Assembly: GCA_964651475.1 (NCBI GenBank)
Contig: CAZYXV010000047.1
Span: 1 to 24,072, forward strand
Length of the DNA stretch: 24,072 bases
Source: JBGSMF01 sp964651475
GTDB lineage: Bacteria; Chloroflexota; Anaerolineae; Fen-1058
Reading direction: 5' to 3'
Positions 21,021 to 24,072 of this stretch are shown in pieces. Each line of letters starts with the position of its first letter. Within the stretch, counting starts at the first letter, position 1. The translations under genes and the position numbers were made by a program. The notes under the pieces were generated by a model. That model was given only the letters and a program-made list of their open reading frames with translations. It did no database searches and was not told where the DNA came from.

Positions 21021-21880
21021 GTTGGTGGTACAGTTATCCCAAGTCCAGGCCGCGCCGGCCGGCCAATGGCATCAAGGCCAAAACGGGGCGCGGCCAGCCA
21101 TTTGGCAAATCGTGGTGGGCCAGCCGGTGGATCAAGGCGCTGGAAAGGTTGATGGACTCGGGGCGGCTGCAAAGGGGGCGCTCGTATGCGCGCAGCGGGC
21201 AGGTGCTCAACCTGGATATCAAGCCGGGGCGGATAGATTCGCGCGTGCAGGGCAGCCGGGCCACGCCGTACAAAGTTCGCATTGAGATTGAGCCGCTGGC
21301 CGATAAGGAATGGGACAAGGTGGCCGATGTCATGGCCGGCCAGGCCATTTTTGCCGCCAAGTTGCTGGCGGGCGAGATGCCGCAAAATATCGAGGAGGCA
21401 TTCACGGCAGCCGGCGTGAATCTTTTCCCGGCCAAACGCGGCGACCTGGTGACCGAGTGTTCGTGCCCCGATTACGCCAATCCGTGCAAGCACATTGCGG
21501 CGGTGTACTATCTGTTAGGTGAGCAATTTGACGAGGATCCTTTTCTGATTTTCAAACTGCGTGGCCGAGACAAGGATCAGATTATGGCCGCCTTGCGCGC
21601 CAGGCGGGCCGCGCCCGGCCAAGACACCGCCGGGACTGAGGTGGAGGCGCAGGCTGAAGCCTATGCGCCGCTCGAAGAATGTCTGGAGCATTTCTGGGAA
21701 GCGGGTGAGGGGCTGGAAGAGTTGCGCTTGAGCATCGCCGCGCCCCAGGTGAATGCGGCGCTGGTCAAACGATTGGGGACGCCGCCCTTTTGGCATGGCA
21801 AGCCCGAGTTTATGGCGCTGATGGACCAGACCTATGCAGCCATCACCCAGGCTGCGCTTGATGTGGCGTTTGGGTCATAG
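21017..21880 (+). CDS. SWIM zinc-finger protein
   Basis: 287 residues from ATG 21017, which overlaps the helicase stop by 4 bp; a longer frame from 20951 would overlap it by 70 bp. The SWIM motif is C148-x-C150-x6-C157-x-H159 in TECSCPDYANPCKHIAAVYYLLGE. The N-terminal half (WWYSYPKSRPRRPANGIKAK; WASRWIKALERL) and the C-terminal helices have the usual shape of SWIM proteins encoded beside SNF2 helicases. SWIM domains bind zinc and mediate DNA or protein contact, so this is probably the helicase's partner or substrate adaptor. Exact role unknown. Confidence 0.9.
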   Translation: MSWWYSYPKSRPRRPANGIKAKTGRGQPFGKSWWASRWIKALERLMDSGRLQRGRSYARSGQVLNLDIKPGRIDSRVQGSRATPYKVRIEIEPLADKEWDKVADVMAGQAIFAAKLLAGEMPQNIEEAFTAAGVNLFPAKRGDLVTECSCPDYANPCKHIAAVYYLLGEQFDEDPFLIFKLRGRDKDQIMAALRARRAAPGQDTAGTEVEAQAEAYAPLEECLEHFWEAGEGLEELRLSIAAPQVNAALVKRLGTPPFWHGKPEFMALMDQTYAAITQAALDVAFGS

Positions 21881-21888
21881 CACTCTTG

Positions 21889-22154
21889 CTAAAACGCAAA
21901 CTCTTCCATAAGCGGGTAATGATCCGAAGCACGCTGATCCGCTGCGGGCTCGCGCACAACCCAACAGTCTTGCCGGCGTGCCTTTAGCGCCTCGTTCGCA
22001 AAGATATAGTCCAGCCGAACGGTTGGCGCGGGTGTTGGCAGTGTAAAGCCATTTGAAGCACGGCCGCGTCTGGCCGCGCCGCCCTCAGCACTTGGAAGAT
22101 GAGATCCTCTCGGCCAATTCCACCGTCCTGAATATAAGTCATGAACCTGATCAT
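21889..22154 (-). pseudogene. Endonuclease/exonuclease/phosphatase (EEP) gene remnant with internal deletion
   Basis: The N-terminal fragment starts at ATG 22152-22154: MIRFMTYIQDGGIGREDLIF then QVLRAARPDAAVLQ, matching the start of EEP enzymes (usually TYNIQ, here lacking the Asn, then RPDVVALQE). The C-terminal piece in another frame reads SNGFTLPTPAPTVRLDYIFA and later ASDHYPLMEEFAF then stop, with the family's RLDYIF and SDHYPL catalytic motifs. Between them roughly 150 residues are missing and the frame shifts near 22050. No functional enzyme can result. A short AAGG lies before the start, so it was probably the third gene of the alkD-pfkB operon. Confidence 0.78.
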
Positions 22155-22206
22155 TTCAATGTGACCTTGTCGCTCAGCAAGTTTGCATTTCCGTCCAAAC
22201 GTAATC

Positions 22207-22293
22207 ATTGGCGTCAACTTGCATCCTGAGCCTGTCGAAGGATGCATTCAACACACGGTTCGACAGGCTCACCGTGCTAAAGTTGACGCCAAT
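22207..22293 (-). mobile_element. MITE-like element, copy 2, inserted in the pfkB 3' end
   Basis: Perfect 14-bp terminal inverted repeats ATTGGCGTCAACTT and AAGTTGACGCCAAT enclose two hairpin-prone blocks shared with the copy at 274-363. The 9-mer AAACGTAAT occurs at 22197-22205 and again at 22295-22303, one base outside each end, as expected for target duplication. The element has no coding capacity. It now encodes most of the last eight codons and the stop of pfkB. Confidence 0.8.
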
Positions 22294-23192
22294 AAAACGT
22301 AATGTTCCAACTGATCGGGAGTGATGAGGTGCGACGACGACGCCTTTTGCGTGCAGGTGTACCGCGCCGCAATTTGCCCGCGCCGGATCGAATCCTCCAG
22401 CGAATAACCGTCCAGTACATAGCTGGACAAGAATCCCACAGCCAGGCCATCCCCGGCGCCGTTGGTATCAATCACTGGTTCTGGCATCTGCACCGGCTCG
22501 AAGAAACGGATGCTTGCCGATGTGCCCAGGGCGCAGCCCCGCGCGCCCATTCCCACGACAATAACCTGGTTGGGTCTTTGCGCCAGGCACGCCTGGATCA
22601 TGGGGGTGGGGTCGCGCAGATTGGTTGCCGAGAAGAACAAGACGTCGGCATATTGGATAAAATCGCGGCGATATGGGTCGTCTATCGAAACCACGTCTTG
22701 AATGTCGCACGAGATGGTCAGGCCACATTCTTTAGCGATCGGCAACAGGAGGCGCGCCCAGTTGGGGATGTTGAAATGCGCCAGCCGGGCCAGAGACAGA
22801 ATGTGCCGGCAGATATCCAAATCTGGCCTGAGCGCCATGTGGTTTTTGCCGTCATAGAAATTTTTGCGCCGCCCGTCCGGGTACATCAAGTTGATGCTGC
22901 GGCCGGTGCCGGCCGGGTCAATGAACAACGCGGTGGTGTCAATGCTGTCCCGGGTAAATTCCTCGCGGATGAAGCGGCCGCTGTAATCATCACCCACGTA
23001 GCCGATAAAAGCAGTCCTTTTGCCCAATTGCGCCAAGCCGCGGCTGGCATAGCCGCCGGCCTGCCCCACATAGTCGAGGTTCTCGGTAAAGTTTGACTCG
23101 ACGCTCAGGTCAGGCTCTCGACCATAAGCATAAATGTTGGTGTCAATGCCAACGTTGCCCACAACGACCACGTCAAAAGTGTTGCCCGTCAT
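22269..23192 (-). CDS. PfkB-family sugar/nucleoside kinase
   Basis: 307 residues. Ribokinase fold: N-terminal FDVVVVGNVGIDTNIYA, the GG motif QAGGYASRGLAQLGKRTAFIGYVGDD (about 44-69), a SATNLRD-type loop and the C-terminal DTNGAGD motif (D242-D248) with D248 as catalytic base. Phosphorylates a sugar, nucleoside or similar alcohol with ATP; the substrate cannot be read from sequence. The ATG overlaps the alkD stop by 4 bp. The last eight residues (LLASTLAR, from about 300) come mostly from the MITE. Without it the reading continues WTEMQTC and stops at 22174, just before the EEP remnant. The change is beyond the active site, so the enzyme may still work. Confidence 0.9.
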   Translation of the reverse strand: MTGNTFDVVVVGNVGIDTNIYAYGREPDLSVESNFTENLDYVGQAGGYASRGLAQLGKRTAFIGYVGDDYSGRFIREEFTRDSIDTTALFIDPAGTGRSINLMYPDGRRKNFYDGKNHMALRPDLDICRHILSLARLAHFNIPNWARLLLPIAKECGLTISCDIQDVVSIDDPYRRDFIQYADVLFFSATNLRDPTPMIQACLAQRPNQVIVVGMGARGCALGTSASIRFFEPVQMPEPVIDTNGAGDGLAVGFLSSYVLDGYSLEDSIRRGQIAARYTCTQKASSSHLITPDQLEHYVLLASTLAR

Positions 23193-23869
23193 TTTCGCAG
23201 CCTTCTCTGGGCGGTTTCGCTTTCCAGGTCTTTGATCGCATCAGAGGCGACCCAGCGAGCGGTTTTGGAATCCATTCGTTGGATTTCTCTGGCGAATTTG
23301 AGGGCGGCCCGGTTCAAGTTCAGGTTTCTTTTGCCAATGTTGCGCAGCGCCCAATTGACGGCCTTTTTCACATAGTTGCGTTCATCTGTAGCGCCGCGTT
23401 GGATCAATGGAAAGAGTTGAATAAATTCCTCGTCGGTGACGTGCTTGTCGTGCCAGGCCAGGCAGGCGATCAGCGCAAAGGCGGCTCGCTTGACAAACTC
23501 TTGTTCCCGCTCGGACCAGTCGTGGATTTTCTTCCAGGCCAGGGGTGTCTTTTCAAAGAGATTTTGGCATACCTGGTCGCAGACGTCCCACGAGTTAATG
23601 TCTTGCATCCATTCTTCCATTTGGGCTTCGGTTAGCTTGTCCGGTTCGGCCACCATCGCGGCGACAATCTGTGCTTCCGGGATGCCCGTCTTCCACAGCT
23701 TGAGCGCGAGCTGGTGATCCTTGCCGGTCTCTTTGGCGATTTGGCGCATGTCTGGGACGGACACTCCCAGTCGCCGTTCGATGGCCAGTCCATATCGGGC
23801 CATTCCTTCCAATTGATCGGGCCTGGCTTTGGCTTTGAGTTGCTTTAGGATTTGGTTTGCAGAGGGCAT
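23189..23869 (-). CDS. AlkD-like DNA alkylation repair glycosylase
   Basis: 226 residues of tandem HEAT-like helices in the DNA alkylation repair (PF08713-type) family. The catalytic region NSWDVCDQVC (W94 and D98, W-x3-D as in AlkD W109/D113) and the later VNWALRNIGKRN (W173) resemble the residues that hold and excise bulky alkylated bases. Such glycosylases remove 3-methyladenine, 7-methylguanine or larger cationic adducts without base flipping. GGAG lies about 9 bases before ATG. The stop overlaps the pfkB start by 4 bp. Confidence 0.9.
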   Translation of the reverse strand: MPSANQILKQLKAKARPDQLEGMARYGLAIERRLGVSVPDMRQIAKETGKDHQLALKLWKTGIPEAQIVAAMVAEPDKLTEAQMEEWMQDINSWDVCDQVCQNLFEKTPLAWKKIHDWSEREQEFVKRAAFALIACLAWHDKHVTDEEFIQLFPLIQRGATDERNYVKKAVNWALRNIGKRNLNLNRAALKFAREIQRMDSKTARWVASDAIKDLESETAQRRLRK

Positions 23870-23905
23870 AGAGTTTCTCCACGTGTTAGTGTCTTGGGCA
23901 GCGCC

Positions 23906-23934
23906 AGTCTATCACGAGGAAGTGTTTTGAGCAA
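23906..23934 (-). promoter_or_regulatory. Weak candidate promoter of the alkD operon
   Basis: On the minus strand TTGCTC (23929-23934) and TAGACT (23906-23911) are separated by 17 bp, about 37 bp before the start codon. The boxes match the sigma70 consensus at only 3 and 4 of 6 positions. Confidence 0.25.
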
Positions 23935-23982
23935 GTGGTTTTGTTTTGAGCAGTGTGATACAATACGTTTGATATGAAATGA

Positions 23983-24072
23983 TGTCACCCTGAGCGTAGC
24001 GAAGGGTCTCCTTCTCACAATTTTGAGATTCTTCGCCTGCTGGCGCAGGCTACCCAGAAACTTAACTGCCTG
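23983..24072. repeat. Dispersed repeat (TGTCACCCTGAGCG type), cut by the window edge
   Basis: TGTCACCCTGAGCGTAGCGAAGG and a following GAGATTCTTCGCC block resemble the same class of short intergenic palindromes seen at 4434 and 6089. A right-hand terminus is not visible within the window. Confidence 0.45.

Noticed and set aside
12815..21880. Possible DISARM or BREX defence island
   Set aside because: A methylase and a SNF2 helicase are present, but the restriction enzyme has its own nuclease, and no PLD protein, DUF1998 protein, PglZ or BrxC/L-like protein is found.
22302..23096. Plus-strand open frame of 264 codons
   Set aside because: Antisense to the PfkB kinase, whose motifs are clear; no recognisable protein feature in the plus frame.
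1..24072. CRISPR array
   Set aside because: No series of regularly spaced direct repeats was seen; all repeats are dispersed palindromes or single pairs.

Overview
The window is GC-rich bacterial DNA with an accessory flavour: short intergenic palindromic repeats, gene remnants and a mixture of operons. Three things suggest a Chloroflexota-like (Anaerolineae-type) or similar genome: an exosortase paired with a polytopic PEP-CTERM protein carrying VIT and vWA domains, a DUF4342 protein, and abundant palindromic repeats. No ribosomal marker is present, so this assignment is an inference.

Layout. 1-130 (minus) is the start of a gene resembling an RND/HlyD-type adaptor. It is preceded by a repeat-filled leader and a possible PhoP/PhoB-like promoter. 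429-1694 (minus) encodes a winged-helix/4Fe-4S protein. A divergent promoter region at 1745-1824 separates it from the plus-strand cluster 1917-11564: ECF sigma factor, membrane anti-sigma factor with a C-terminal beta-propeller, exosortase with an EpsI-like tail, polytopic VIT-vWA PEP-CTERM protein (probable substrate), eight-TM protein, SPFH/band-7 protein, and membrane-anchored PA-IL-like lectin domain. This looks like a self-contained envelope module: regulated sigma switch, sorting enzyme, dedicated target, membrane scaffold and carbohydrate-binding surface domain.

11692-11787 is a selenocysteine tRNA (selC) with its own sigma70-type promoter. It is followed by a hairpin, a dispersed repeat, and a 122-bp MITE-like element with 8-bp flanking direct repeats and two internal perfect hairpins. 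A DUF4342 gene (minus) follows.

12815-15991 encodes a single-chain type IIG restriction-modification enzyme. Its methyltransferase part carries three in-frame palindromic insertions and its specificity domain is AT-rich. Then come a ClbS/DfsB-family protein, a 5' fragment of a nitroreductase gene, and a four-gene operon: coiled-coil protein, unknown protein, SNF2 helicase and SWIM zinc-finger protein.

On the minus strand from the right end lies alkD - pfkB - remnant of an endonuclease/exonuclease/phosphatase (EEP) gene. A MITE-like element with perfect 14-bp terminal inverted repeats and a 9-bp flanking direct repeat has landed in the 3' end of pfkB and supplies its present stop codon. Removing it in silico restores a compact three-gene operon.

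The strongest items for follow-up are the exosortase/sigma/lectin cluster, the in-frame palindromic insertions in the restriction enzyme, the two MITE-like insertions with visible target duplications, and the tRNA-Sec without any recognisable selenoprotein in the window.
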